From positions 248,001 to 312,000 of the forward strand of contig NZ_QUHC01000004.1 in the NCBI RefSeq assembly GCF_003479425.1: DNA of 64,000 nucleotides, read 5' to 3'. The DNA is from Odoribacter sp. AF15-53 (GTDB lineage: Bacteria > Bacteroidota > Bacteroidia > Bacteroidales > Marinifilaceae). A model generated the notes under the pieces. The model did no database searches. It saw only the letters and a program-made list of their open reading frames with translations, and was not told the origin of the DNA. The position numbers and the translations under genes are program-made. Positions 52,775 to 62,564 of the stretch are shown piece by piece (position 1 is the first letter of the stretch; the number at the start of each line of letters is the position of its first letter).

Positions 52775-54685
52775 TTATTTCACTTCCTCGAAATCGACGT
52801 CTGTTACTTCCTGGTCTTTTCCCCCGTTAGCTGATTGTTGTTGATCGGCGTGAGGAGCTCCTTGTTGTGCGCCGCCTTGTTGTTGTTGGGCGTTGTACAT
52901 TTCCTGAGAAGCGGCTTGGAACACGTTGTTCAATTCGTCGATAGCTGAATTGATCGCTGCAACGTCCTGAGCTTTGTGAGCGTCTTTCAGTTTTTGCAAG
53001 GCAGCTTCAATCGGTTGTTTCTTGTCGGCAGGTAATTTATCTCCAAACTCTTTCAATTGTTTTTCAGTTTGGAAGATCATGCTGTCGGCTTTATTGATCG
53101 TGTCAATGCGTTCTTTTTCCTGACGGTCGGCTTCCGCATTAGCGGCTGCCTCGTCTTTCATTCTCTTGATATCGGCATCTGAAAGTCCGGACGAAGCTTC
53201 AATACGGATGGATTGCTCTTTTCCGGTAGCTTTGTCTTTTGCGGATACTTTCAATATACCGTTGGCATCAATATCGAAGCTTACCTCGATTTGTGGTACA
53301 CCACGCGGGGCTGGTGGTAGTCCGTCCAGATGGAAACGTCCGATCGTCTTGTTGTCTTTTGCCATGGGACGTTCTCCTTGCAGCACGTGAATCTCTACGG
53401 ACGGTTGGTTATCTGCAGCCGTGGAGAACACCTCTGATTTCTTGGTCGGGATCGTCGTGTTGGATTCGATCAATTTCGTCATCACTCCACCTAATGTTTC
53501 GATACCCAAAGAAAGCGGGGTTACGTCAAGCAATAACACGTCTTTTACTTCTCCGGTCAATACACCACCTTGGATAGCGGCACCTACGGCAACAACTTCA
53601 TCCGGGTTAACTCCTTTTGACGGGGCTTTGCCGAAGAAATCCTGTACCTTTTTCTGAACGGCCGGGATACGGGTAGAACCACCCACGAGGATCACCTCGC
53701 TGATATCCGATGCACTCACGTTGGCATTCTTCAATGCCCGACGGCAAGGCTCGATCGTGGCTTGTACCAGATGATCGGTCAGTTGCTCGAATTGTGATCT
53801 TGTTAACGTTCTAACCAAGTGCTTTGGAATTCCGTCTACCGGGAATATGTACGGCAGGTTGATTTCCGTTGAGGTAGAACTTGACAATTCTATTTTTGCT
53901 TTTTCGGCAGCTTCTTTCAGACGTTGGTGAGCCATCGGGTCTTTACGGATGTCCACGTTCTCGTCTTTCTTGAATTCGTCGGCCAACCAGTTAATGATCA
54001 CGTCATCGAAATCGTCACCTCCTAGGTGAGTATCACCATCGGTTGATTTAACCTCGAACACGCCATCTCCCAGTTCCAGGATAGAGATATCAAAGGTACC
54101 ACCTCCCAAGTCGAAGACGGCAATTTTCATATCTTTATCTTGTTTGTCCAAACCGTAAGCCAATGCTGCGGCTGTCGGCTCGTTGATGATACGTTTTACG
54201 GCTAATCCGGCAATTTCTCCGGCTTCTTTGGTCGCTTGACGTTGCGCGTCGTTAAAGTATGCCGGTACGGTGATCACCGCTTCGGTTACTTCTTGTCCGA
54301 GATAATCTTCGGCCGTTTTCTTCATTTTCTGGAGAATCATGGCAGAGATTTCCTGGGGTGAGTATTTCCGGTCACCAATTTCGACACGTGGGGTGTTGTT
54401 TTCCCCTCTTACAACTTTGTAAGGAACACGGCCGATTTCTTTTGATACTTGATCATAGGTTTCACCCATGAAACGTTTGATTGAATATATTGTTCTCGTC
54501 GGGTTCGTGATAGCCTGACGTTTTGCAGGATCACCTACTTTTCTTTCGCCGTTATCAACAAAAGCAACAATAGATGGTGTCGTTCTCCTACCCTCACTGT
54601 TAGGGATTACCACTGGTTCGTTACCTTCCATAACGGCAACGCAAGAGTTCGTGGTTCCCAAGTCTATTCCAATAATCTTTCCCAT
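52775..54685 (-). CDS. dnaK: chaperone DnaK (Hsp70)
   Basis: This is the cytoplasmic Hsp70 chaperone. The ATPase domain opens [16 protein letters not shown] and has [44 protein letters not shown] and [11 protein letters not shown]. The substrate-binding domain has [14 protein letters not shown], and the helical lid is rich in Lys/Glu. The C-terminus has a Gln-rich stretch ([15 protein letters not shown]) and ends DVDFEEVK, the usual EEVD-like tail. 636 residues. dnaJ and grpE are not adjacent. No CIRCE element is seen upstream. Confidence 0.97.
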   Translation of the reverse strand: MGKIIGIDLGTTNSCVAVMEGNEPVVIPNSEGRRTTPSIVAFVDNGERKVGDPAKRQAITNPTRTIYSIKRFMGETYDQVSKEIGRVPYKVVRGENNTPRVEIGDRKYSPQEISAMILQKMKKTAEDYLGQEVTEAVITVPAYFNDAQRQATKEAGEIAGLAVKRIINEPTAAALAYGLDKQDKDMKIAVFDLGGGTFDISILELGDGVFEVKSTDGDTHLGGDDFDDVIINWLADEFKKDENVDIRKDPMAHQRLKEAAEKAKIELSSSTSTEINLPYIFPVDGIPKHLVRTLTRSQFEQLTDHLVQATIEPCRRALKNANVSASDISEVILVGGSTRIPAVQKKVQDFFGKAPSKGVNPDEVVAVGAAIQGGVLTGEVKDVLLLDVTPLSLGIETLGGVMTKLIESNTTIPTKKSEVFSTAADNQPSVEIHVLQGERPMAKDNKTIGRFHLDGLPPAPRGVPQIEVSFDIDANGILKVSAKDKATGKEQSIRIEASSGLSDADIKRMKDEAAANAEADRQEKERIDTINKADSMIFQTEKQLKEFGDKLPADKKQPIEAALQKLKDAHKAQDVAAINSAIDELNNVFQAASQEMYNAQQQQGGAQQGAPHADQQQSANGGKDQEVTDVDFEEVK

Positions 54686-55058
54686 ATTGTTTAATATTTA
54701 TAATGTTATTATTTTCTATTTACTTTTTCGTTCTTTGTCCCTGAATAGTTTCAAGAACATTTATCTTTTATCAAACCGTGTGCCAGTTGCCAAATAAGAC
54801 TTATTTTCACAAAAATGTCTTATCACGTGGCTGTTTGATGTCATATTTACTGACAGAACGTCATAAATCGAAGTGTGGTATCGAGCCAACGTGACAAGCT
54901 GGAAGTTTATAAGGTCCATAAGGACACCCGTGACCTTATGGACTTTATAAACTTTATAAACCTTATGGACTTTATGAACTTATTTTATATCTTTATACCC
55001 TTTAAAGGTCTTATACAATCGGTATAGTATATTAAGTTGTAGTGTAAAAGAGAATATC
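54686..55058. repeat. intergenic region between dnaK and the GT-C gene, with family A end-to-end palindrome
   Basis: No gene is seen in 373 bases. 54904-54953 is a palindrome of two 20-base arms (AGTTTATAAGGTCCATAAGG against its complement, one mismatch) around ACACCCGTGA; this is two family A ends joined with the middle missing. More ATAAACTTTATAAACC-type units follow to 54985. A 7-base inverted repeat (ATAAGAC/GTCTTAT, 54794-54823) lies nearer dnaK and may be regulatory. Confidence 0.65.
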
Positions 55059-58000
55059 GTGAAAGAAATAGTTAGTAAATCTATTCAAGTGATCGGTTTC
55101 ACTGCGGATGTTAATTATCAACAATCTGCCACGCAAGTTGGTAAAGATGCGTGGCAAAACAATATAATTCTACTGCGAGCGGGAAGTGGAGAGGAAAAAT
55201 TCCGGAAGGTTCTGGATGAGGTGGAAGCGGATGAAATTATGCTGGTCGACCTAGATCGGGTGGCGTTGTCCGCGTTGAATGTCTGGGAACAAGATTACCG
55301 AAAGACGAGACGGGGGGACCATGTCTATTACGTGAGTAACCGGAAACGTAAACTGTGGTTCGGATTCATGGACACAGAGTTGTGGCGTGGAGACCGGGTT
55401 ATCACGGATTCACCCGTGTTGATCGGGGAAAAGTCCCTGTTCATGAAGGCCTATGCCGGCGAGGATCTGGATGGTAATTTATTGCGGGCGGTGAGTTATA
55501 GCCTGCAAAAAGGATACGTGAAGTTCGGGAAATTGGAGACGACCGTGACGTGGAAAGATGCGGTTATTGATTCGAACCCGGCAGTGAATTATTTTTGGAA
55601 GGTTCCTTTCCGATTTTTGATGACAGGACGTTTCTTCTCGACCCTGTTCAATCCGACAGAGCGGTCCCGTCGGGACATGATCTATCGTATGCTCATGCTA
55701 TTGTTCGGATTGTTTGTTTTTTTCTACATGCCTTATATCAGCAAGGATTATGGGATTAGCGGGGATGAGTTCGTGGATCACCGTCATTCAGGTTACGTGT
55801 TGGATTACTTCACGAAAGGGGATAAGGCCGCGTTGAATCAGCCAAAGACGGCGTTGCATCTTTATGGTAATTCCATGCAGGTCGTGGCGGCTGTCGTTGC
55901 CAACATGATCGGGGCGGATGACGTTTATGCCGTGCGTCATGTCGTTTGTGCGTTGGTGGGGGCGTTGGGTGTCATTGCGATCGGGCTTCTCGGGTTGCGC
56001 TTCGGTGGTGGATTATGCGGGTTGATTTCCATGTTGCTACTTTTTTTCTCTCCTCGCTTTTTCGGGCATAGCATGAATAATTTGAAAGATATCCCCTTCG
56101 CGGTGGGCTATCTGGTTGCGATATTTTATTTTGTACGACTGTTTGACCGTTATCCGGTGATCAAGCTACGTCACGTGTTGGGAGCCGTGCTGGGTATTGC
56201 GCTGGCGTTGGGAACCCGTTCGGGAGGATTGCTATTGTTCCCGTATCTGTTCATGTACGGTGGGTTGTTTTATATCTTGTGGGTCGGTTTCAAAGAATTC
56301 TATAAATTCCTGAAGTATCGTAAGGATGTCGAGAATATTCTGTTTCTTATCGTGATCGTGCTGTTTGTCGGCTATTTTTTGTCGATTATTACATGGCCTT
56401 TCGCGCTGGCTCGTCCTTTCACGAACGTGGTGGTATCGCTAAAAGAGTTCACGAATTATAATATCGGGTTGCGTACGATATTCGAGGGACAGCAAATGAT
56501 GTCAAACATGTTACCCGTGCATTATGCTCCGAAATATTTAATGATCGGGTCTCCGTTGGTAGTGGTGGTCGGTTGTATCGGGTACCTCTTTTTCATGTTC
56601 TTCCGCAAGAAAGAGTTTTCATTACTCTCTTTCTTCTTTCTCTTCTCGCTGGTTTTCCCCGTGTTTTGGGTGATCTACCAGAAATCGAATCTTTACGGGG
56701 GAATTCGCCACTTGTTGTTTGTCATGCCGTTTATGGTGTTGCTGGCAGCTCGTTTCTGGACATTGCTGTTATCCGTTTCCCCGAAATACTTGAAGGGGAT
56801 TGCTACTGTCGTGTTTATCGGGTTGTTGTTCCTACCCGCTCGGCACATGGCCAAGAATCATCCCAATGATTACGTTTATTTTAACGAGCTGGTGGGTGGA
56901 TTACATGGTGCGTACGGGGACTACGAGACGGATTATTACTATAATGCCTTGAAGAAAGGCGTGGATTGGTTCAAGAAGAACGTGGATTATAAAGGACATC
57001 CGGTCCGGATAGTGACGAATCATAGCGCTAACCTGGAACATTATTTCCGGAAGGATACGAACGTGAAGATTGTTTATAGTCGTTATTACGATAAGTTTAG
57101 CAAGGATTGGGATTACATGATTTTTGATAACGTGTATATCAATAGTTTTCAGTTGAAGAACGGTCTTTTTCCCGTGAAGGAGGGATTCCTGTATTCCGTG
57201 GATGCCGAGGGGTTGCCGATGTGCGTGGTGGGTAAAAGGACATCCAAGGAGGATTATCAGGCGATCAAGTTGGAAGAAGAGAAGAAGTACCCGGAGGCCA
57301 TTGACAAACTGGAAGGTTATTTGAAGGCTCACCCGTGGAACGAGGAGATGTGGATGCGGCTGAGTAAATTATATTATGCTTCCGGAAAACCGGAGGAGGC
57401 TTTACGGTGTACGGGAGAATCCTTGAAATGGCAGCCCCAGTTGATGGATGCCTTGAACATAAGAGCGTTGAGTGCCCTGGATTTGAAGCGTTTTGCCACG
57501 GCTCACCAGGCTGTGGACGCGATGTTGGCGCAAAATAACGTGGCTTCTTCTTCCTATTATTTGAAAGGATTGATTTATTATTCCGAGGGTAAGGATAAAG
57601 AGGCACTTGATTACGTGAACAAGGCCCTGAGGTATCATGGCGGAAACGTGCAGGCATTGGCTTTGGGCGGTGATATTCTGAGACGGAACCGGAGTTATTC
57701 CAAGGCGATCGAGCCTTACGAGAAGGTGGTGCGGGCCAAACGAGCGGATGAACGTGTTTTGCTTGCCTTGGCCGAATGTTATTGCCGCACGAATAATTAT
57801 AAATTGCTGGATCAGATAACCGCTTTGTTGCGCGATCAAGGACGGGACAAAGTGGCTTTGCAAAAGATAGAGCTCCGGGCCTTGATACAACAGAAACGTA
57901 TGGATGAGGCCGAGAAGTTGATGACGCGGATGAACGGGGTCGAGGAGGATAGCGAGTTGCTTCTGTTGCGGGCGTTGTGTGATCTCGCTGCCGGGCGTAG

Positions 58001-58109
58001 GGCTGCCGCGGTGGAGAACGCGGGGAAGGCGATAAAATTGGATCCTCGAAATGGCGAAGCGCTCGAATTGCAGCGTTTTTTGACGAAAGAGGTAGAGATT
58101 CGTAAATAA
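55059..58109 (+). CDS. GT-C-type membrane glycosyltransferase with N-terminal GT-A-like and C-terminal TPR parts
   Basis: This is a large (1016-residue) inner-membrane protein in three parts. Residues 1-195 look like a worn GT-A domain (EIMLVDLDRV, and AGEDLDGNLLRAVSYSLQ like the GT2 acceptor motif). Residues 205-600 hold about ten helices in the GT-C/PMT style, with the acidic first loop YGISGDEFVDHRH, ARFWTLLL-type helices and GIRHLLFVMPF. Residues 720-1010 are TPR-like repeats (YPEAIDKLEGYLKAHPWNEE, EALDYVNKALRYHGGNVQAL). The start is GTG. GT-C enzymes take sugars from polyprenyl phosphate; the next gene, 11 bases on, could make that donor. Acceptor unknown. Confidence 0.7.
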   Translation: MKEIVSKSIQVIGFTADVNYQQSATQVGKDAWQNNIILLRAGSGEEKFRKVLDEVEADEIMLVDLDRVALSALNVWEQDYRKTRRGDHVYYVSNRKRKLWFGFMDTELWRGDRVITDSPVLIGEKSLFMKAYAGEDLDGNLLRAVSYSLQKGYVKFGKLETTVTWKDAVIDSNPAVNYFWKVPFRFLMTGRFFSTLFNPTERSRRDMIYRMLMLLFGLFVFFYMPYISKDYGISGDEFVDHRHSGYVLDYFTKGDKAALNQPKTALHLYGNSMQVVAAVVANMIGADDVYAVRHVVCALVGALGVIAIGLLGLRFGGGLCGLISMLLLFFSPRFFGHSMNNLKDIPFAVGYLVAIFYFVRLFDRYPVIKLRHVLGAVLGIALALGTRSGGLLLFPYLFMYGGLFYILWVGFKEFYKFLKYRKDVENILFLIVIVLFVGYFLSIITWPFALARPFTNVVVSLKEFTNYNIGLRTIFEGQQMMSNMLPVHYAPKYLMIGSPLVVVVGCIGYLFFMFFRKKEFSLLSFFFLFSLVFPVFWVIYQKSNLYGGIRHLLFVMPFMVLLAARFWTLLLSVSPKYLKGIATVVFIGLLFLPARHMAKNHPNDYVYFNELVGGLHGAYGDYETDYYYNALKKGVDWFKKNVDYKGHPVRIVTNHSANLEHYFRKDTNVKIVYSRYYDKFSKDWDYMIFDNVYINSFQLKNGLFPVKEGFLYSVDAEGLPMCVVGKRTSKEDYQAIKLEEEKKYPEAIDKLEGYLKAHPWNEEMWMRLSKLYYASGKPEEALRCTGESLKWQPQLMDALNIRALSALDLKRFATAHQAVDAMLAQNNVASSSYYLKGLIYYSEGKDKEALDYVNKALRYHGGNVQALALGGDILRRNRSYSKAIEPYEKVVRAKRADERVLLALAECYCRTNNYKLLDQITALLRDQGRDKVALQKIELRALIQQKRMDEAEKLMTRMNGVEEDSELLLLRALCDLAAGRRAAAVENAGKAIKLDPRNGEALELQRFLTKEVEIRK

Positions 58110-58120
58110 ATAAGCAGCGG

Positions 58121-58849
58121 ATGGAAAAAATATGTGTTATCATTCCTTGTTATAACGAGGCCCAACGCCTGGAAGTGGACGTGTTCCGGGAGTTTGTGAA
58201 AAGGGAGGGACGTTTTGACTTCTGTTTCGTGAATGACGGTAGTCAGGATAATACTTCCGAGGTCTTGCAACGGGTCGTGGAGCTGGAGCCGGAACGGTTC
58301 TTGCTGGTGGATAACGCCGATAACCGGGGAAAGGCCGAGGCGGTCAGGTGTGGAATGCTGTATGTCGATTCTTTAAATCGCTACACGGTCGTGGGATACC
58401 TGGATGCAGATCTGGCCACGCCTTTGGAAGATTTGTATTTGTTGGCCGACGAGATGGATCGGAAGCCGGAAGTCGGGATGGCGATGGGAGCTCGTTTGAA
58501 ACGTCTGGGTGCCAACGTGCAGCGAAAAGCTTATCGCCATTACCTGGGACGCGGGTTTGCTACCGTGGTTTCCATGTTGTTCCAGCTTCCCGTGTATGAC
58601 AGTCAATGCGGGGCAAAGCTTATGAAGAGTGAACTCATCCCCGTGGGTTTTGGAGAGAAATTCAATTCCGGTTGGCTTTTTGACGTGGAGTTGCTTTTGC
58701 GCGTTCGGAAAGAACATGCCGATTATGACCGGATTATTCATGAAGTTCCCTTGAATACGTGGATAGAGAAAGGGGATAGCCGCATAAAATTCAAGCATTT
58801 GCTGAAAATGCCTAAAGAGTTGTTCCATATCTATTGTCGCTACATGTGA
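58121..58849 (+). CDS. GT2 glycosyltransferase, polyprenyl-phosphate sugar synthase-like
   Basis: This is a GT-A enzyme of 242 residues resembling dolichol/polyprenyl-phosphate mannose or glucose synthases. It has VIIPCYNEAQRLEVDVF, FVNDGSQDNT, the metal site YLDADLATPLEDL (DxD), and MAMGARLKRLGANVQRKAYR with QCGAKLMKSELIPVGF. There is no strong C-terminal membrane helix. It should load a sugar on a polyprenyl phosphate on the cytoplasmic side for use by the upstream GT-C protein. The operon ends in a terminator at 58858. Confidence 0.87.
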   Translation: MEKICVIIPCYNEAQRLEVDVFREFVKREGRFDFCFVNDGSQDNTSEVLQRVVELEPERFLLVDNADNRGKAEAVRCGMLYVDSLNRYTVVGYLDADLATPLEDLYLLADEMDRKPEVGMAMGARLKRLGANVQRKAYRHYLGRGFATVVSMLFQLPVYDSQCGAKLMKSELIPVGFGEKFNSGWLFDVELLLRVRKEHADYDRIIHEVPLNTWIEKGDSRIKFKHLLKMPKELFHIYCRYM

Positions 58850-58857
58850 CGGGCATT

Positions 58858-58890
58858 AAAATTGGCTTCAAATCAAAAGCCGATTTTATA
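58858..58890. terminator. bidirectional terminator
   Basis: AAAATTGGCTT (58858-58868) pairs with AAGCCGATTTT (58877-58887), with A and T flanks; it serves the GT2 gene and the convergent acetyltransferase. Confidence 0.85.
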
Positions 58891-59166
58891 TTATTGCAGG
58901 TATTCCGGGTGTCTTTTCAACCATACGGCAGCATACGAGCAGGTGCCTTCCGGTTTCAAATGGTTGGCTCTGGCATAATCATAAGCGGCTTCCGTGAGGG
59001 CTCCGGCAATTCCTTTTCCTTCCAGGGAGGGAGGAACGAAAGTGTGAACGATATCAAGACTGTTGTCCGTTAATCTGTATTCGGCGTAAGCGGTCATGCC
59101 TTCCAGTTCTATTTCAAAACGTTGCCGCGTGGGGTAGTGGGTGACTTTGTAGTTCATAAGTTTCAT
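58891..59166 (-). CDS. small GNAT-like acetyltransferase (YidJ/CG type)
   Basis: This is a 91-residue single-domain acetyltransferase of the short GNAT subgroup. The acetyl-CoA site is VPPSLEGKGIAGALTEAAYD, and the C-terminal CSYAAVWLKRHPEYL is the signature of that group. Its substrate is unknown; members are often single genes. It is convergent with the GT2 gene and divergent from the DNA glycosylase gene. Confidence 0.85.
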   Translation of the reverse strand: MKLMNYKVTHYPTRQRFEIELEGMTAYAEYRLTDNSLDIVHTFVPPSLEGKGIAGALTEAAYDYARANHLKPEGTCSYAAVWLKRHPEYLQ

Positions 59167-59261
59167 TTTTTTGATGTAACGAAAGTAATCAATAAAATGT
59201 TTTGTATCGCTTTTTCTATTATATTTGATTGAGAAAAGAGGATAAATTCAAACGAGAGATT

Positions 59262-60095
59262 ATGATTGAAGCACCCGAAGCACTGTGTTTGGCCGAGCAA
59301 TTGAATGAAACCATAAAAGGAAAAGTTATCACGGACGTTATTGCCGGTTACACGCCGCATAAGTTTACTTTCTTCCATGGAGACCCGGAAGCGTATCCCG
59401 CCAGATTGCTTGGTAAAACAGTGGATGGAGCCTGCGCGTACGGGGGAATGGTACAAGTAAACGCCGGGGATACCCGGATGGTTTTCAGTGACGGGGCAAA
59501 CCTTCGCTATTACGCTCCTGAGACAAACCTTCCGAATAAGCATCAATTCCTGTTAGGGTTTGAAGATCAAAGTTGTATCATCGTTTCCGTGCGGATGTAC
59601 GGTGCCGTGTTGTGCTTCGAGGAGGGGGATTTCGAGGGGAATTTCAAGGAATATTACACGTGTGCGAGGAATAAACCGCAGGTTTTGTCCGATGCTTTTG
59701 ATAAGGATTATTTCATGGGGTTGATAAATGACGAGCCGGTGCAAAAGAAGAGTGCCAAGGCGTTTCTGGCTACTGATCAGATGATTCCCGGTCTGGGAAA
59801 TGGTGTGTTACAAGATATTTTGTATATCGCCAAGATACACCCGAAAACGAAAATTGCGTCGCTTCCGGCGGAAAAGAGAGAGGAGTTGTTCTATTGTGTC
59901 AAGAAAGTGATGCGGGAGATGTATCAACAACGAGGACGGAATTCGGAAAAGGATTTGTTTGACAATAAAGGCGGGTATATCCCATACCTGTCTAAGGATA
60001 CGATGGGGACCCGTTGCGTGCGTTGTGGTGATCTTATTCTGAAAGAGAATTATTTGGGAGGTAGTATTTATTACTGTAACACGTGTCAGGTATGA
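59262..60095 (+). CDS. Fpg/Nei-family DNA glycosylase-like protein
   Basis: This is a base-excision-repair-type protein of 277 residues. It has the beta-sandwich N-domain, the helix-two-turn-helix (TDQMIPGLGNGVLQDILYIA, residues 180-199) and a C-terminal zinc finger CVRCG...CNTC. In classical Fpg/Nei the mature N-terminus is Pro-Glu, with Pro as nucleophile; here the start at 59262 reads MIEAPEALCLAEQ, so Pro2 is missing and Pro lies at position 5. The longer start at 59229 gives MRKEDKFKREIMIEA, which does not restore it. Activity must use another residue, or the protein binds without cutting. Confidence 0.8.
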   Translation: MIEAPEALCLAEQLNETIKGKVITDVIAGYTPHKFTFFHGDPEAYPARLLGKTVDGACAYGGMVQVNAGDTRMVFSDGANLRYYAPETNLPNKHQFLLGFEDQSCIIVSVRMYGAVLCFEEGDFEGNFKEYYTCARNKPQVLSDAFDKDYFMGLINDEPVQKKSAKAFLATDQMIPGLGNGVLQDILYIAKIHPKTKIASLPAEKREELFYCVKKVMREMYQQRGRNSEKDLFDNKGGYIPYLSKDTMGTRCVRCGDLILKENYLGGSIYYCNTCQV

Positions 60096-60565
60096 GATAT
60101 TTTATTCGTCAGGCAATCGAAAGTGATATTTCCGCGCTGAAACAGTTGTTCCGGCAGACGCTCGCGGTCGTGAATATTGAAGATTACACGTCCGAAGAGA
60201 TTGCCGATTGGGTTTCTTGCGGGGATAATGACGAACGTTGGCGGGAATTGGTGAACGATTATTACATGTTGGTTGCGGATGATCGTCTCAGTGATAAACT
60301 GGCTGGTTTCTCGGCTTTATCTTCACAAGGGTATCTGAATTCGATGTTCGTGCATGTAGATTATCTTAATCAAGGGGTTGCCTCGGCTTTGTTAAACAGG
60401 TTGGAGGAATGGGCCATGGAGCAACATATACGGGTGGTTACCGCCGACGTGAGTATCACGGCTTTAACTTTTTTCCAGAAGCAGGGGTTCGTGATCGAGA
60501 AGGAACAACTCTGGAAAGCGAACAAGTTGTTGTTGAAGAATTACAGGATGAGTAAATGTCTATAA
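60092..60565 (+). CDS. GNAT-family N-acetyltransferase
   Basis: This is a 157-residue acetyltransferase. The acetyl-CoA site is LNSMFVHVDYLNQGVASALL (residues 82-101), and the closing part is SITALTFFQKQGFVIEKEQ. Start ATG 60092 overlaps the stop of the glycosylase gene (ATGA), so they are translated together. The substrate is unknown. The length and motif spacing are like those of the phosphinothricin/PhnO-like group. Confidence 0.87.
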   Translation: MRYFIRQAIESDISALKQLFRQTLAVVNIEDYTSEEIADWVSCGDNDERWRELVNDYYMLVADDRLSDKLAGFSALSSQGYLNSMFVHVDYLNQGVASALLNRLEEWAMEQHIRVVTADVSITALTFFQKQGFVIEKEQLWKANKLLLKNYRMSKCL

Positions 60566-60566
60566 A

Positions 60567-60600
60567 TGAAAAATCCCGGAGGTTAATCCGGGATTTTTCA
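60567..60600. terminator. bidirectional terminator
   Basis: TGAAAAATCCCGGA (60567-60580), loop GGTTAA, then TCCGGGATTTTTCA to 60600; a perfect stem between convergent genes. Confidence 0.92.
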
Positions 60601-60602
60601 TT

Positions 60603-62102
60603 TTATCTGTTGTGATCTTTCAAAATGACATCGTGAGCTCCACCTTCCACGATACTGGTGGAAGATACCAACGTGATCTTGGCTGTTTTCTGTAATTCCG
60701 TGATGGAGGTAGCACCGCAACTGCACATGGTAGACCGGATTTTACCGATCGTTACATCCAGGTTATCTTTTAATTTCCCGGCGTAAGGCACGTAGCTGTC
60801 AACTCCTTCCTCGAATTTTAGTGATTCGCTACCACCCATGTCGTAGCGTTGCCAGTTGTGGGCACGATTTGAACCTTCGCCCCAGTACTCTTTCACGTAA
60901 GAGTTATTTACCATTAATTTCTTGGTGGGAGACTCGTCGAAACGGGCAAAGTAACGTCCCATCATCAGGAAGTCGGCACCCATGGCGAGAGCCAGTACCA
61001 TGTGATAATCGTGTACCAGTCCACCGTCACTACAGATCGGCACGTAAATACCGGTGTCTTCGAAGTATTTGTCACGGGCTTTTGCCACGTCGATCACGGC
61101 GGTAGCCTGTCCGCGTCCGATACCCTTTTGTTCGCGGGTGATACAGATGGAACCTCCACCGATACCCACTTTAATGAAATCGGCCCCGGCTTCTACGAGG
61201 TAGCGGAACCCGGCTTGGTCAACCACGTTCCCGGCACCCACGAGTACTTTTCCGTTATATTCTTGTTTGATCCATTGTAGCGTCTCTTTTTGCCATTCCG
61301 AGAAACCGTCGGACGAGTCGATGCACAAAACGTCAACTCCGGCTTCCACCAGGGCGGGGACACGTTCCTTGTAGTCGCGGGAGTTAATCCCTGCACCCAC
61401 CAGTAACTTTTTGTCCGTCGTGTTCAACAATTCGTTCGGGTTATCCTTGTGGCTATCATAATCCTTGCGGAATACGAAATAAGCAAGGTTCTGGTCTTTA
61501 TCAATAATCGGCAATGTATTTAATTTGTGATCCCAGATGACTTGATTGGCTTCGCTAAGAGTCATACCGATTTCTCCCACGGTTAGTTTGGAGAACGGGG
61601 TCATAAATTCCTTTACTTTCCTGTCTTTCGGGTCTTTCTCCCCGCGGTAATCCCGGCTGGTTACCAATCCCAGTAATTTACCGTTGGGTGTTCCGTCGTG
61701 CGTTACTCCCATCGTGGTATGTCCCGTCCGTTTCACCAAGGCGAGCACGTCTGCTAACGTGGCTTCCGGGGTGATATTGGAATCGCTGGTCACGAATCCG
61801 GCCTTGAATTTTTTCACCTTGCGAACCATTTCTGCCTGTGATTCGATCGGTTGCGACCCGAAGATAAATGACAATCCTCCGTTGCGGGCAAGTGCTATTG
61901 CCAATCCCGAGTCGGAAACCGATTGCATGATCGCTGAAACAAAGGGTATGTTCAGTTCGATGGCTGATTTCTCGCCTTTTTTATACTTTACCAAGGGTGT
62001 TTTCAATGAAACGTTGGTAGGAATACACTGTTTCGTGGTTAAACCGGGAATAAGCAGATATTCACCGAAAGTTCTTGATACGTCGTCTAAATAGATTGCC
62101 AT
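60603..62102 (-). CDS. guaB: IMP dehydrogenase
   Basis: IMPDH converts IMP to XMP, the first step to GMP. The barrel has [22 protein letters not shown] (NAD site), then two CBS domains ([40 protein letters not shown]) inserted at about residues 105-225. The catalytic Cys loop is [15 protein letters not shown], followed by [20 protein letters not shown] and [11 protein letters not shown]. 499 residues, close to usual. The GGG in the Cys loop, where GPG is usual, is a small change. The gene is monocistronic. Confidence 0.93.
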   Translation of the reverse strand: MAIYLDDVSRTFGEYLLIPGLTTKQCIPTNVSLKTPLVKYKKGEKSAIELNIPFVSAIMQSVSDSGLAIALARNGGLSFIFGSQPIESQAEMVRKVKKFKAGFVTSDSNITPEATLADVLALVKRTGHTTMGVTHDGTPNGKLLGLVTSRDYRGEKDPKDRKVKEFMTPFSKLTVGEIGMTLSEANQVIWDHKLNTLPIIDKDQNLAYFVFRKDYDSHKDNPNELLNTTDKKLLVGAGINSRDYKERVPALVEAGVDVLCIDSSDGFSEWQKETLQWIKQEYNGKVLVGAGNVVDQAGFRYLVEAGADFIKVGIGGGSICITREQKGIGRGQATAVIDVAKARDKYFEDTGIYVPICSDGGLVHDYHMVLALAMGADFLMMGRYFARFDESPTKKLMVNNSYVKEYWGEGSNRAHNWQRYDMGGSESLKFEEGVDSYVPYAGKLKDNLDVTIGKIRSTMCSCGATSITELQKTAKITLVSSTSIVEGGAHDVILKDHNR

Positions 62103-62229
62103 AGAATTTATCTTTATACGAATTGATTAAAAATTGGGCAAAGATAGTCAAATTCCCGGAATAATCAGAGTCTCCCGGTTTATTTTTCAGAGTAAACGCG
62201 TGAAAACGCTTCTAACCCTTTGATTCAAA

Positions 62230-62340
62230 AGTTTATAAAGTCTATACAGTTCATAAAGTCCGTGGACCCTGCGGGAGCTTTGTCCATGGCAGCTAAGCTG
62301 CCGGTAAGCCTTGTCCGAAGGACACCCGTATCCCCGTATA
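62230..62340. repeat. family A repeat
   Basis: It begins AAGTTTATAAAGTCTATACA and continues GTTCATAAAGTCCGTGGACC. The middle GC-rich block (CTGCGGGAGCTTTGT) and the hairpin GGCAGC-TAA-GCTGCC plus GTCC-GAA-GGAC match the copy at 19757. The right end has decayed. It lies upstream of guaB. Confidence 0.75.
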
Positions 62341-62564
62341 TTCTCACCGGAGACAAGTCGGTGATTCACTAGTGCTTCACTAATGCTTCGATTAGGCTTT
62401 AATTATACATCGATTATGCATTGATTGAATATTCAATCAATTTTCAGTCAACTTTCAGTTAACTTTCAATGAACTTATTAGCGAGACACTAGCGAGACTA
62501 CGGTGCGGGTTACCGTCGTCTACCTTCCACCCTTGCTTCCTCTCGGGCAAATGCTTTCGCCTTG
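62341..62564. repeat. intergenic region with a 22-base perfect palindrome
   Basis: 62420-62441 is a perfect palindrome (half site ATTGATTGAAT). Just after it AACTTTCAGTT-like units recur three times (62448-62478), and the CTAGCGAGAC block occurs twice (about 62486). No gene is seen. The palindrome could be an operator of a nearby gene, but neither flanking start is close. Confidence 0.5.

Noticed and set aside
54686..54780. Heat-shock (sigma-32-like or CIRCE) promoter for dnaK
   Set aside because: A CTTGAAA-like string exists upstream on the minus strand but has no matching second element, and no CIRCE inverted repeat is present.
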